A stretch of DNA of 64,000 nt from Prorocentrum cordatum (lineage: Eukaryota; Sar; Dinophyceae; Prorocentrales; Prorocentraceae), in assembly GCA_963575745.1 (NCBI GenBank), contig CAUYUJ010014773.1, forward strand, positions 157,496-221,495, written 5' to 3'. The notes under the pieces are model-generated. The model made no database searches, had not been told where the DNA came from, and was given only the letters and a program-made list of their open reading frames with translations. Below, in pieces: positions 24,168 through 33,612 of this stretch; within the stretch, counting starts at the first letter, position 1; each line of letters begins with the position of its first letter. Both the position numbers and the translations under genes were made by a program.

Positions 24168-24286
24168 CCTGACGGTCCCTCGCTGGCGGGAGAGGCGCTT
24201 CCTGAAGGAGAAAGGTCACCATCTCGCCATCAGCAGCCGCAGCTGCTACGTGGAGGGGATACGTTAGGCGCCTCTGCCTGCGCCTG
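24168..24286 (-). pseudogene. Ankyrin-repeat exon fragment
   Basis: The minus strand encodes RRLTYPLHVAAAAADGEMVT and then FLLQEAPLPP, a good match to the first half of an ankyrin repeat (TPLHxAAxxGxxxxVxxLLxxGA). A pyrimidine-rich CCCTCCGCCCCGCAG directly upstream looks like a splice acceptor, and GACTCAATGGTAGGC just downstream could hold a donor. It may be an exon of the same gene as the fragment at 19.2 kb, with the Stc1-like ORF in an intron, or an isolated remnant. Confidence 0.45.
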
Positions 24287-24934
24287 CGGGCCACTGCGGG
24301 GCGGAGGGGAAGTGCATGCAATGGACCCGCTAAAACTGAAGCTCACAACCGCTTAAACGTTACTATATAGTTTGCGAATTTGCTCAAAGGAACATGTGCC
24401 GACATCATGCGCTGGAACATACCATGCGTAGCCATGTACTCTCTAGCAGTTGCCTGAAGACGCTGAGGCCGAGGACTGCAGTGAAGCAACAAGTCTCGAT
24501 GGGGGAAAGCCGAGGAGGGGAGATGTTCACCGAGCTGCGCGCGTGCGTAGTGATGCTAGCCTTACCTCGACTTCAACGCTGCGTTGAAAGCTTTGGCCTG
24601 TGACGACTGTCCAGGCCGCCTGCCTTTGATCAGGTCATCGAGCCTCGATGAACCTGCCTTCAGCCCATTTCAGCAAGACAAATACGCAAGGCTTGGCTAT
24701 ATTTCTGCCTTTCTGATCATGCATCCCGTACCCGTACTAATGCTGCCGCACGCCAGGCAGGCCCATCCGCTCACATGCTCGTGAAACTGCGCATGCTGGC
24801 TGGGATGGACAGCTTGGCTGCCTATAACCTCCTATGCGCGGCTGCCCGTGGAGAGAAGATAGAAAGGGGAGGGAGGCGCACAAGGGCGCGAAGACGGCCC
24901 TAAACCTCCAACGTGGGAGGTTCAACTTCCGCTC
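24287..24934. other. Unassigned sequence
   Basis: No recognisable gene or repeat; possible intron or intergenic DNA next to the ankyrin exon. Confidence 0.4.
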
Positions 24935-25065
24935 CTCGCCATCGCTCGGACGTCCGTTCCCCGTGCAGTGTTCAGCCTCGTGCGCTTGTTCTTCGCAAGA
25001 TGATCCGAGATGCTCCTCGCTGGCCCTCGCCAAGGGAAGACTGCACACGTCCGAGCGATGCCGAG
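24935..25065. mobile_element. Foldback/TIR element, copy 1 (131 bp)
   Basis: Left arm CTCGCCATCGCTCGGACGT (24935-24953) matches the complement of 25047-25065, CTCGGCATCGCTCGGACGT, at 18 of 19 bases. The interior (TTCGCAAGATG..., GCTCCTCG, CCTCGCC) is shared with copy 2 about 280 bp downstream. Non-coding. Confidence 0.6.
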
Positions 25066-25215
25066 ACTCTGGTGCCCACCCCATCCGCAGAGCGGCGCGC
25101 GCGGCGGGCGACCCGCAGCACCCCGCCGTGACGACCAGGACCCCCGCGTTCACCTGCGGCCCCACGCCGCCCGACTGGGAGGCCGCGCGGGGCGCGCCCT
25201 CCTCGCCCTCTTCCG

Positions 25216-25353
25216 CTCGCCATGGCTCGGACGTCCACTCCCCGTGCATGCTTCGGTGTCGTGCGCGCTTTTCTTTCGCAAGATGGTCCAAGCTGCTCCT
25301 CGGTGGTCCTCGCCGACGGAAAAGAAAAGGGCACACGTCCGAGCGATGCCAGG
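25216..25353. mobile_element. Foldback/TIR element, copy 2 (~138 bp)
   Basis: Left arm CTCGCCATGGCTCGGACGT (25216-25234); right arm ACGTCCGAGCGATGCC (25335-25350). Same orientation and interior as copy 1 (TTTCGCAAGATGGTCC, GCTGCTCCTCG). The pair could be a tandem duplication or two insertions. Confidence 0.6.
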
Positions 25354-25740
25354 CCAGAAGCGGCAACACCGTGGTTGCGGAACACTAACGCGAAACTGGG
25401 GTTCCGGCATTCTGAGGCCGCGAGCTCCCGGCTTGGCAAGGTCTAAACCAAGGACACGCCACAACGAGGTTTGATACGCGCTTGCGTTTAGAACGAAAGA
25501 CACAACGAATCCGAACATTCCAAACGAACATTTAAACACGATGCGGGTGCAAAACGAACGAAACGATGCCGACATTCAGCGAGACGACATGACGAAATAC
25601 GAAACGCACTCCGCAGACCTCGTTGGAAGCATGACGAAACGAAGCGAAACGGCCCCGCGCCAGCATAAGTTCCTCGAAGAACCTTATCCCAGCGCGGGAC
25701 CCAACCATGTGCAGTTGCGAGTGCCGCGCTGTGGGCACCG

Positions 25741-26065
25741 CTTTCGGTGGGGCTCCCTACGGGGCCACGAGGCGCTGCACTGGGTGGCGCGGGCGCATGC
25801 GGCCGCGGCCACCGGGGCCTTCGGTGGAGGTCCCAACGGGGCCACGAAGCGCTGCACTGGGTGGCGCGGACGCAAGCGGCCGCGGCCACTGGGGCCTTCG
25901 GTAGAGCTCTGTACCTATGGGGCCACGAAGCGATGTGCTGGGTGGTGCGTACGCATGGGGCAGCGGGCACTTGGGCCTTCGGTGGAGCTCCCTTTGGGGC
26001 CACGAAGCGCTGCTGTGCTGGGTGGCGCGGACGCATGCGGCAGCGGTCACTGGGACCTTGGTCGG
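25741..26065. repeat. ~84-bp satellite, four copies
   Basis: Units contain GGGGCCACGAAGCGCTGCAC, TGGGTGGCGCGGACGCATGC and GGGGCCTTCGGTGGAG. At a period near 84 bp it reads as a ~28-residue repeat in open frames, but with no recognised domain. The preceding 25470-25700 is rich in ACGAAA-type sequence. Confidence 0.8.
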
Positions 26066-26124
26066 TAGAGATCCCGCTGCATCGTGGGCCTCATCTCAGG
26101 ATCGGCGCTGCGATCGCGTCGTTC

Positions 26125-26590
26125 TGAGTGGCGCTCTCCCCTCAGATCGGCGCGGGCCACTTTTCTGGATCCAAGTCGTTCTTCATCGTTGTCTCCCCGC
26201 TCCTTTCCCCCTCTGCCACCCCTGGTCCTCGTACTGCTCCCGCTCTTCCTGGATCTTCCAACTCCTGCTCATGAGGTTGCTGTTCCTCCTCGTCCTCCTC
26301 CTTATTCCTCCGCCTCTCGTTTTCCGTCTCCTCCTCCTCCTCCTACTCCTCCTGCTCGTCCTCCCGCTCATCCTGTTAATCCGCTACATCCCCCCTCCTC
26401 CTCATTCTCCAATGTGCACAGCTCCTCTTTTCTCATTGCGCATCGTACCATGGTGACCTTCGGTGGGGTTCAGACTCGCCAGGACACCCGTCGGCGGATA
26501 GAGAAGCATCAGCGCGATGTGAAGAGATGTGTGTGAGGGGATAGGATGTCGGATATGGCGCGAGCGCACCTAACTCGTCTCATACCATCT
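26125..26590 (+). repeat. Duplicated segment, copy 1 (partner at 35570-36080)
   Basis: Shared with 35.57 kb in the same orientation: GCGCGGGCCACTTTTCTGGA near the start, CCCTGGTCCTC in the middle and GGATAGGA(T/C)GTC...GAGCGCA at the end, with diverged CCT-rich DNA between. Confidence 0.65.
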
Positions 26591-27370
26591 CTTCTTCCCC
26601 CTCCTCCTCCTCCACCTCCTCCTCCTCCTCCTCCTCCTCCTCATCCTACTCCTCCTCCTCCTTCTCCTCCTACTCGTCCTTCTCCTCCTCCTCCTCATCC
26701 TCCTCCTCCTCCTTCTTCTTCTTCTTCTTCCTCCTATCCTTCCCTTCTCCTCCTCCTCCTCTTCCTCCTCCTTTTCCTTCTCCTCCTCCTCCTCCTCCTC
26801 GCCTCCTTCTCCTTCTCGGCCTATTCGCCCTTTTCGTCCTTCTCCTCGTCCTCCTCGTCCTTTCCCTCTTTCATCCTCCATATCTCCCTTATCCCTGTCC
26901 TGTCCCTTTCTCCGTCTCCTCTTCCCCTCTTCTCCTTGTCCTCCTCCTCCTCATCCTTCTCCTTCTCGGCATACTATTCCTTCTCCTCGTCCTCCTCTTC
27001 CTCCCCTCCCCTTCTCCTCCACATGTCCCTTTTCCCTGTCCTGTCCCTTCCTCCGTCTCCTCCTTTTTGACGCTCGGCAGGCTTATTAAATCGACTGGGA
27101 TCGTAGCGTCACGATTAAACAAAAATCGGCCTGGCAATGAACCCGACTCAGGCGCGGTGACCAACACATGCAACTGCAAGCAAATGCTGATAAAAAGATG
27201 GGCATCAAGAAGTTGTAAAAACCGAGATGTGTCTCCTCCTCCTCCTCCCCTCCTCCTCCTCCTCCTCCTCCTCCTCCTCCCTCGCGCGTAGCTCCACAGA
27301 CCTCATCCCCCTCCCCCCCTCCTCCTCCTCCTCCTCCTCCTCCTTCTCATCTTCCTCCTCCTCCTCCATC
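26591..27370. repeat. CCT/TCC microsatellite tracts
   Basis: Long CCT-rich DNA at 26590-27060 and again at 27230-27370. The 170 bp between (27065-27225) are non-repetitive and carry no recognisable feature. Confidence 0.85.
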
Positions 27371-27739
27371 TCCAACTCTTCCAACTTCTCCGACGACGGC
27401 GAAGATCCATCGCCCTTGCAGGGGCCCAGCCGGCCGCCGGCCTCGGAGAAGCCGTGCTCCCGCAGGAATGCGCCGACGGCCTGACGGCTGCGCGGCCCGA
27501 GCCGCCGGCCACGGGCGCCTCCTCGTCCTCGTGCTCCGCCTCCCGCTCGTCGTCCTCCTCCTCCTCCTCGCCCCCTTTGTCCCTGTCGCTGTCGGCTTCG
27601 GAGTTCGGTGCGGAAGCAGCCACCCTTTCGCCCCAGGGCAGCGGTCTCTGTTGGGGGGAGTTGATAAAACTGGAGCCCGCAGCTGCAAACAAAACAGAAA
27701 AACACGATGGGCGAGGAGACCCCCCCAGGGGGCGGGGTA

Positions 27740-27940
27740 CAGTCGAACCATGTCGAACCTAGGACAGAAGAACATACCTCAAGAACACGAGACCCTCCGC
27801 CAGCCAGAACGCACAGAACATCCAAGGGTACCCCCCCTAGGGTGCACAAGAACATCCAACAAACAATAACAAACAAGAAAGAAACTAGGGTACCCTCCCC
27901 GAGCCGACCTCGATCTTATACGTCGGTCCGAATGTATCTG
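27740..27940 (+). repeat. Dispersed repeat R1, copy 3
   Basis: Carries AGAACACGAGACCCTCCGCC, CCAAGGGTACCCCCCC, GTGCACAAGAACATCCAACA, GGGTACCCTCCCCGAGCCGA and CCTCGATCTTATACGTCGGT in order, plus a ~20-bp internal insertion. A poly-G run (27960-27972) follows. Confidence 0.8.
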
Positions 27941-28084
27941 TGTCCCACCCCGGCCACCCCGGGGGGGGGGGGATGAGGGGAACGACGAAACGGCAACGAC
28001 GAGGACTGCGACTAAAGAATAGCACGGACTCGTCCACCTCCTCGTCCTCCTGATTCCTGGCTCCTGAAGGCTGAAGAAATTACG

Positions 28085-28190
28085 ATCGCAGCCTCCCCTC
28101 GTCCTCCTGATCCTCCTTCTCCGCCTCCGTCGCCTCCTCCTCCTCCTCCTTCTCCTCCTCCTCCTCCTCCTCCTCCTCATACTCCTGATA
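28085..28190. repeat. CCT microsatellite
   Basis: CCT-rich tract with TTCTCC interruptions. Confidence 0.85.
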
Positions 28191-28269
28191 CTCCCCATCG
28201 TACCCACAAACGCGTCGGCATGGCCGGCCGGGCGTTTCGTCGGAGACTTCGTCACCATTCATGATCCAG

Positions 28270-28605
28270 AAGCTTCAAATTCACAACAGTTTCACGGATG
28301 GAGGGCTGGTAGTTTTCAACAGGTGATTCTCGCCCTAGCGCCACGTCTTCAAAGTTTGCAGCAGCTTCACGAATGGAGGGCGGGCCGTTTGCATAATTTG
28401 GCTCTTGTTCGAGCGCCGCGCACGCTTGTTTTCAAAGTTTGCAGCAGCTTCGCAGATTGCGGGCGGGTCGTTTTCAAGATGTGGCTCTCGTTTTAGTGCC
28501 GCGTACGTTTTTCGTTTTACAGGTTAGCAGCGGTTTCACGGATGGAGTGCGGGTCGTTTTCAAAATGTGGCTCTCGCCTCAGCGCCTCGTCTTGGAATGC
28601 AGAAG
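28270..28605 (+). repeat. ~85-bp satellite, four copies
   Basis: Units contain TTCACGGATGGAGGGCGGG, GTTTTCAAAATGTGGCTCTC, GCGCCGCGCACGCTTGTTTT and CAAAGTTTGCAGCAG. The same family occurs inverted at 45416-45800 and as a remnant at about 2095. Confidence 0.8.
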
Positions 28606-28610
28606 TTTCA

Positions 28611-29494
28611 AGGATTCCTATGGCTTCAGGAATGATGCTCTGGCAAGCTTTACAACTGTCAGGACGCTAGAGCATCACCCGGGCGACTTCAATATAGGAC
28701 CCATTGGGGGGCATCTGGAAGGAAAGAATTCTCGGAGCGCGCCGAGGAACCCAGGTTTGGCTTCCGCGAAAGAAGAAAAGCATCCTTGGCTAGGGGTTCG
28801 GGCACGGGGTTACCCCGCATCGAATTCAGGAATACGAATGAACTCTCAGCCGCGAGGGTGCCGGCGCACGGGCCCCACCCCCCCAACGCAACCAGAGGAG
28901 GAAACGCGCGAGAGCCCAGATTGTAATGCAATGCAGCATCACTTCAGTAGTAGTTGTGCTCGGGAAGCGTACTGGTATTACTTGCACGCTACTGTGTGTC
29001 CTATTTCCGACATCGACATTACATAATGTCTCCGTATTCCTTGATCGCGATCATATTATGTTTCCGTGCTCCCAAGTCGCGATCCTTCAGTTAAACGCCC
29101 CAATCGCAATTCGATAAGACTGTGCTGCATGACCAGGTGCACTCTAGGAGCAGCTGTGCGCTAGCACATGATGGTGCCAATTGCACTCGAGTGCTAGGTA
29201 CACTCTAGCCGGAGGGGTTCGGGGGTGCCAACGGCAATACGCGCGCGGAAGAATGAAACAAATCCATGCGCCGCCAGGGGCCCGGGGTTTACGACTCGCC
29301 GCGAAGGCGGACACCCCGCGGAAGAAAGAAAAGAAATCCGGCTGGGGGGGTTGGGGGGTTCAGGCATGAGTCGCGGGGATGATGCTACCGTCACGTTGAT
29401 TCACGGTGTTGACGTCCCAGGAACGGTGTGCTGGGACGATGTAAGAATCTCAATTCGCCACAATCACGTTGATTCACGGCGCTGAAATGCCAAG
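28611..29494. other. Unassigned sequence
   Basis: No gene recognised. GTGCACTCTAGGAGCAGC and related GCACTCTAG strings recur at 29140-29215. Confidence 0.4.
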
Positions 29495-29635
29495 AACCGA
29501 TTCTCAAACGTTCGTCTTCCATTGGGCCACTTCCCGTAATGACCGTAAATTCTTGTCGGGACCTAGAGGAAACTTGGAGAGTGGGTTTATTGCAACATCG
29601 TCGATACGTCTTGGGTTTGCACTGGTCCTCCTCCT
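29495..29635 (+). repeat. ~140-bp repeat, inverted partner at 45268-45415
   Basis: Shared strings include GGCCACTTCCCG(T/C)AATGA, TTTATTGCAACAT (CTTATTGCAACAT there) and GTCTTGGGTTTGCA(C/T)TGGTC, in both cases running into a CCT/GAG tract (29630-29680 here). Confidence 0.75.
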
Positions 29636-29680
29636 CCTCCTCCTCCTCCTCCTCCTCCTCCTCCTCTCTCCTTCTCCTCC

Positions 29681-30316
29681 CCCTCCTTTTTGTCCTCACT
29701 ATCATCCTCCTTGTCTTCTTCGTCCTCCTTCGCCCTCTCCTCCACCACCTCCACCTGGTCCTCCTCGTCTCTCGCCTCCTCCTCACCCTCCTCGCCCTCG
29801 TGTTTCTTATATTGTTTCTTGTTGCGTCCGCAGGCCGTCGGTGCGGCCCCGCCTGCTCCGCCTCGCCCACCGCAGGCTCCTGGTGCACCATGGGCAAGAC
29901 ATGGTGCGCGGCCGAGCCAGCGGCGCCACTGGGAGGCAGCCGGCGCTCGACCTCGATTTGTCCAACGATTGCCCTGAAACTGAGTGTCGACCACGACGTG
30001 GATGAGCGCTCGCGACCACCGTGCTGTCCAGGGTGATTCCACAAGGGCTCTGGGCCCACTCATCGCGATGTGGTGCTCCACCTTCTTCGAGATCATCCCG
30101 GTGGTGGCCGATGAGGCTTTGGTGTGGGGCTTTCCTGTGACACGCTTCCTGGTCGGGTTCGGGGTCATGTTGCTGGCGCTTTTTGGTAGTTCTGGCGTGG
30201 AGCTTATGGGCCTAACCAGATGCCCCCCTCCTATTTGGTGTTTTTTCTCGCTCCGGTTCTTGTACCTCGTTGAGCTCTTCGTGAAGCAGGCGGGTTACTC
30301 AATAAATCATTCTCCA

Positions 30317-30347
<31 letters not shown>

Positions 30348-30606
30348 CTCCTCCTCCGCCTCCTCCTCCACCTCCTCTTCTTCGTCTCCTATGTCTGTCT
30401 GCCAGTACCTGCGTGCCTGTGTGAGTGTGCCTGTGTGTGCGTGGCTTTCTCTGGTCAAGCCATGGGCTGCATCCCCCATCGGAATGCGGAGCTCTGCTCC
30501 TGATCCGTGACGTGGGATTTGCAGTAATTATGACCTGAGGTGGTGCGACACGTGTGCGTTGCATCGTGCGGACCTCGCGAATTTCACGCGCGCTCGCCAG
30601 CGGCCA
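29681..30606. other. Unassigned interval with CCT tracts
   Basis: CCT-rich DNA (29630-29800, 30310-30385). A plus-strand frame at 29984-30424 has a hydrophobic stretch (about 30090-30210) that could encode two membrane helices, but it starts in no clear context and runs into a CCT microsatellite, so it is not called. Confidence 0.35.
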
Positions 30607-31956
30607 TCAGCGAAAGCCCGCTCGCCCCGGTGCGGGGCGCTGCGCACGCCGCGCACCTCTCTTGGAGGCTCCAGGCGACACGCTGGGCCAGCCGGCCCGC
30701 GGCGCGGCGGCGTCCTCGTAGCCGTGGGCGGCACGCAGGTGACCCGCCACGCCCTGCACGTGGTAGGCCCCCACCATCAGCACGATGCGCTCGGCGGGGG
30801 GGAGGCTCGCCGCCCCGCCGGACGCGGAGCGCGCACGTCCCTCCGTTTGCGCATCGGCCACGGCAGCCGCCATTGCCTCGTCGCGGCTCTGCAACCACAC
30901 GGAGCGCACCTCGGCCTCGCCCGGCCCTGTGCCAGGGCTGCAGAGCTTCATGGCGTGGTCCAGGGAGGGCAAGTCGCCGCCGTTGCCAGACATGAGGCGC
31001 TCGGCGAGAATCTTGTCCTCGGCCTCGGCCACACGGAGGGCGCAGGGCCTGTCCCCGAGCCACTCCAGGTGCACCTGCCGGCCGCGAAGCCACGCGTTGT
31101 TGTAGAGCGGCACCACTTTGCCCATGGTCCTCTCCTGCGGGAGATCGCAGAACAGAAGGGGAACACCCGCCTTCGCGGCCGCCGCGACGGCGGCGGTCGC
31201 GTCCTTGCCGTAGTCGTTGGCCTGGCGCCCGCGCGCCTCTCGGAGCGCGAACACATTCATGGCCAAGCAGCTGTCGTCGCTCTCGGCGAAGATCTCGCGA
31301 GTGGCCTCTAGCAAGCCAGCGTGGCTCTGGAGCTGTGGTCCTAGTCGGCGGACTACCCTGTCCACCAGCTCCCGCTCCACGCGCAGGCTGGCCGAGCCGG
31401 TCCAGTCGAAGGTCCAGGGGTTGTCGCCGCCGGGCTCCCGCGAGGGCAACAGCACCGGTGCTCGTCCCCAGAGCGAGGACGGGAGGCCCTCCAGCTCGCG
31501 GGTGCCGCGGGCCTCGTCCAGCTCTACCGCTACGATGTCGGGCTTCAGCCTCGCGATCGCACGCCGCACAGCAGCGGGCACTGGGTTCTGCTCGATGCCC
31601 ATCCCTGCGGCGCTGTGCAGCGTACCGAGCACTATCACCTCTCGTCCCGACTTCGGGTGGCGCAGAGCAGCTGCCGACAGCGGTCCCAGCGAGGTGCTCG
31701 GAGGCTGCGCGCGCAACCACTCGAGCAAGCCGCGAAACATCTCAACGACGGCGACGTCCTCCGCGGCCCGGCGGCCAGCATCCATCACAAGCCCCAGCTC
31801 CTCGTGCAGCGGCGTCCGACTCTCCAGTTCCCCCTGCAGCGCGGCGAAGAGCTCGTCGACGCCGGCGGCACCGCCCGCCGCCGCGGCCGAGCGCCCTCGG
31901 GAGTGCCGCGGGATCGACGGTCGGTGCAGCAGGCCTAGCGGCGGGCCGTGGCGCAC
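30607..31956 (-). CDS. TraB/PrgY/GumN-family protein (TRABD-like)
   Basis: Best host gene of the window: one open segment of ~450 codons ending in TGA (30609-30607). Counting from a GTG at 31956, family motifs are well kept: VIVLGTLHS (107-115, the GxxH motif), IVAVELDEAR (141-150, with the conserved Glu), VPLLFCDLP (265-273), SRDEAM (357-362) and VLMVGAYHVQGVAGHL (393-408, second GxxH). This covers the whole domain; animal and plant TRABD proteins, about 370-400 residues, are associated with mitochondria and ER contacts, and catalysis is unproven. The frame is open upstream to a TAG at 32001-31999 with no ATG; the first in-frame ATG is codon 58 (31785). A CCCCATCCCAG string ending at about 31984 could be a splice acceptor, so a 5' exon probably lies beyond. 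The Arg-rich start could be part of a targeting sequence. No introns are seen inside. The C-terminal ~35 residues are basic and low-complexity. Confidence 0.8.
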   Translation of the reverse strand: MRHGPPLGLLHRPSIPRHSRGRSAAAAGGAAGVDELFAALQGELESRTPLHEELGLVMDAGRRAAEDVAVVEMFRGLLEWLRAQPPSTSLGPLSAAALRHPKSGREVIVLGTLHSAAGMGIEQNPVPAAVRRAIARLKPDIVAVELDEARGTRELEGLPSSLWGRAPVLLPSREPGGDNPWTFDWTGSASLRVERELVDRVVRRLGPQLQSHAGLLEATREIFAESDDSCLAMNVFALREARGRQANDYGKDATAAVAAAAKAGVPLLFCDLPQERTMGKVVPLYNNAWLRGRQVHLEWLGDRPCALRVAEAEDKILAERLMSGNGGDLPSLDHAMKLCSPGTGPGEAEVRSVWLQSRDEAMAAAVADAQTEGRARSASGGAASLPPAERIVLMVGAYHVQGVAGHLRAAHGYEDAAAPRAGWPSVSPGASKRGARRAQRPAPGRAGFR

Positions 31957-32118
31957 AAGCGCAGCCGGCAGCCAGACCAGCCTCTGGGATGGGGCCAGCT
32001 ATCCGCCTGCGCCGACTCTGGCCAGACCAGTCCGTGGCCCAGGGTCGGCGGTGCATATGCCATGATGGCCAAGCGGGGAGAAGTCACCCACCAATCCTGG
32101 CGGCGCGCAGAGGGCAGT

Positions 32119-32241
32119 GGGAGGGGGGGAAAGCTTCTCAGAAGGAGGCTGCTTCTTAGAAGGCGCTGGCCTTACATCCACAGGGAAGGCCCGCGCCTTC
32201 AGAGAAGCAGGGGTGCTTCTAAGAAGCCTTCCCCCCTCCCC
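32119..32241. repeat. Large hairpin upstream of the TraB gene, ~56-bp arms
   Basis: The left arm (32119-32173: GGGAGGGGGGGAAAGCTTCT, then CTTCTTAGAAGGCGC) pairs imperfectly with the right arm (32185-32241: GCGCCTTCAGAGAAGC, then GCTTCTAAGAAGCCTTCC). By eye pairing is about 80% with small bulges, around a ~10-nt loop. It lies ~160 bp before the TraB open segment and could be a foldback element in an intron or 5' region. Confidence 0.6.
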
Positions 32242-32296
32242 CATACGGCAGGTTCGTGTCGTGTCGACCCAGGCGTTGGTTCCTGACACCGCGCTG

Positions 32297-32318
32297 GATC
32301 GTTCAACCTTGAACGATC
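32297..32318. repeat. Perfect palindrome GATCGTTCAA-CC-TTGAACGATC
   Basis: Ten-base arms around 2 nt. A second palindrome with the same GTTCAA/TTGAAC core is at 32373-32392, and a half-related CGTTCAACATCGACCG lies between them. Confidence 0.7.
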
Positions 32319-32372
32319 GGCCATTTCCGCAACGTCCAATCGTTCAACATCGACCGATTCTGGGTCGCCGGC

Positions 32373-32392
32373 GGCGTTCAACGTTGAACGCC
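32373..32392. repeat. Perfect 20-bp palindrome
   Basis: GGCGTTCAACGTTGAACGCC is self-complementary over all 20 bases. Together with 32297-32318 it gives two CGTTCAAnnTTGAACG sites 76 bp apart; a weaker relative, GCTCAACACTGAACG, is at about 33126. Confidence 0.75.
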
Positions 32393-32754
32393 CGCGCTGG
32401 GGTCGCCGCCGGTCAACACGACGCGAACCTACCGTACCCCCCTGCGCGCGTGGCCGACAATCCTAGGCACGGGATGGGACTGGCAAGGGACTGTGCAGGT
32501 GGACACCGTCCAAAATAGGGGTGTGAATGGGATGTGAGAACAGCCCGGAAGAGATCGAGATCCTCAACTGGCCAGTTCCACAAGGATGGCTGGCAATTTG
32601 GTCAGAGTGTCCTCTTGACCAGGGCCTCGATCCGCCAGAAATTCTCAAAGAAATCCAGATCCTCGCTTGAAAGTGCGGTTCAGGGGAACAGATAAGCAGC
32701 AATCCCCCCTCCCCCGCAATTCAAAGTTGGCACGGTTACGCATCACCGCTCGGA

Positions 32755-32822
32755 CATTCAAACTCGGAAGATCCGAAACCAACACTGCATTCGGGGGGAT
32801 GGGGATGGGAGTTCAAACCATA
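32755..32822 (+). repeat. ~65-bp dispersed repeat, inverted partner at 50158-50225
   Basis: AACTCGGAAGATCCGAAACC, then CACTGCATTCGGGGGG and GGGAGTTCAAACCATA here match the complement of the 50.2 kb copy with few changes. Confidence 0.7.
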
Positions 32823-32877
32823 CGATACGCGCGCGTGTTGCTTCACTGTTTCCACCACCTGTAGCTTTTCAGTGGAG

Positions 32878-33065
32878 ACCCGTGCCAAGAAATACCCTGC
32901 TTGCCTCCAGGGTGCCCTGGATGTATTGTGTTTCGATTGTTTTGCGATGGGAAGCGTGACGTCCCCACACCCAAAATCCATGGACGTCCTGGTGTCTCAG
33001 GGTTGGGTTTCTTGTGGAAGGTTTCTTGCGGACGAGCCGCCACTTTAGATCGCTTGAGCTGTAGG
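32878..33065 (-). repeat. Dispersed repeat R2, copy 2 (inverted)
   Basis: Complement of R2 copy 1; the hairpin survives with one terminal pair lost (32894-32915). Confidence 0.75.
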
Positions 33066-33441
33066 TGGATACGGCGTGCGTCTGCCTCGACCACGTGGGC
33101 CTGGGCTTCTGCAACCGTCCGAACCGCTCAACACTGAACGATCTCCATGGCGGAGGTCCCCTGACCCACCACAGCCAGACCTACTACCCTCGTCAAAATC
33201 AACCCCAAAAATGGCGAACACGCCCCTGCGATATCGGCGCGCCCTTCAATGTCGATAGACGCCCGTCCAATGTCGGGGCCAGGGCAAAGGTGGTCTGACT
33301 GGGAACGACTCGGAAGTTCGATGATTACCGACATTGGAGGGCGGCGCATACAAGTACTTCGCAGTCATCGCTACTCTGTCCAATATCTCCCCACAAATGG
33401 TTCAGCCACGTAAGACATGGTTGATATTTATTCTGACGAGG

Positions 33442-33612
33442 GGTGCAGGACAGAAGACCATCCTGCAAGAACATGAGACCCTGCGCCAGCCAAACTGAAA
33501 CACATTCGAGGGTACCCTCCCCCAGGATACGCAGGAGTATCCAACAAACACGAAGAACATCAGGGCACCCTCCCCGAACCGACCTCGATCTCATCCCTCG
33601 GCCCAACCGCAT
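33442..33612 (+). repeat. Dispersed repeat R1, copy 4
   Basis: Hallmarks in order: GGACAGAAGACCATCCTGCA, GAGACCCTGCGCCAGCCAAA, GGGTACCCTCCCCCAGG, TATCCAACAAACACGAAGAA, GGGCACCCTCCCCGAACCGA and CCTCGATCTCATCCCTCGG. Confidence 0.8.

Noticed and set aside
29984-30424. Possible small membrane protein on the plus strand
   Set aside because: Two hydrophobic stretches but no homology recognised, opposite strand to all other genes, and the frame ends in a CCT microsatellite.
31742-32056. ATG-started minus-strand frame overlapping the TraB N-terminus
   Set aside because: It is out of frame with the TraB domain, Arg/Ala-rich and without motifs; it could join only by a frameshift for which I see no evidence.
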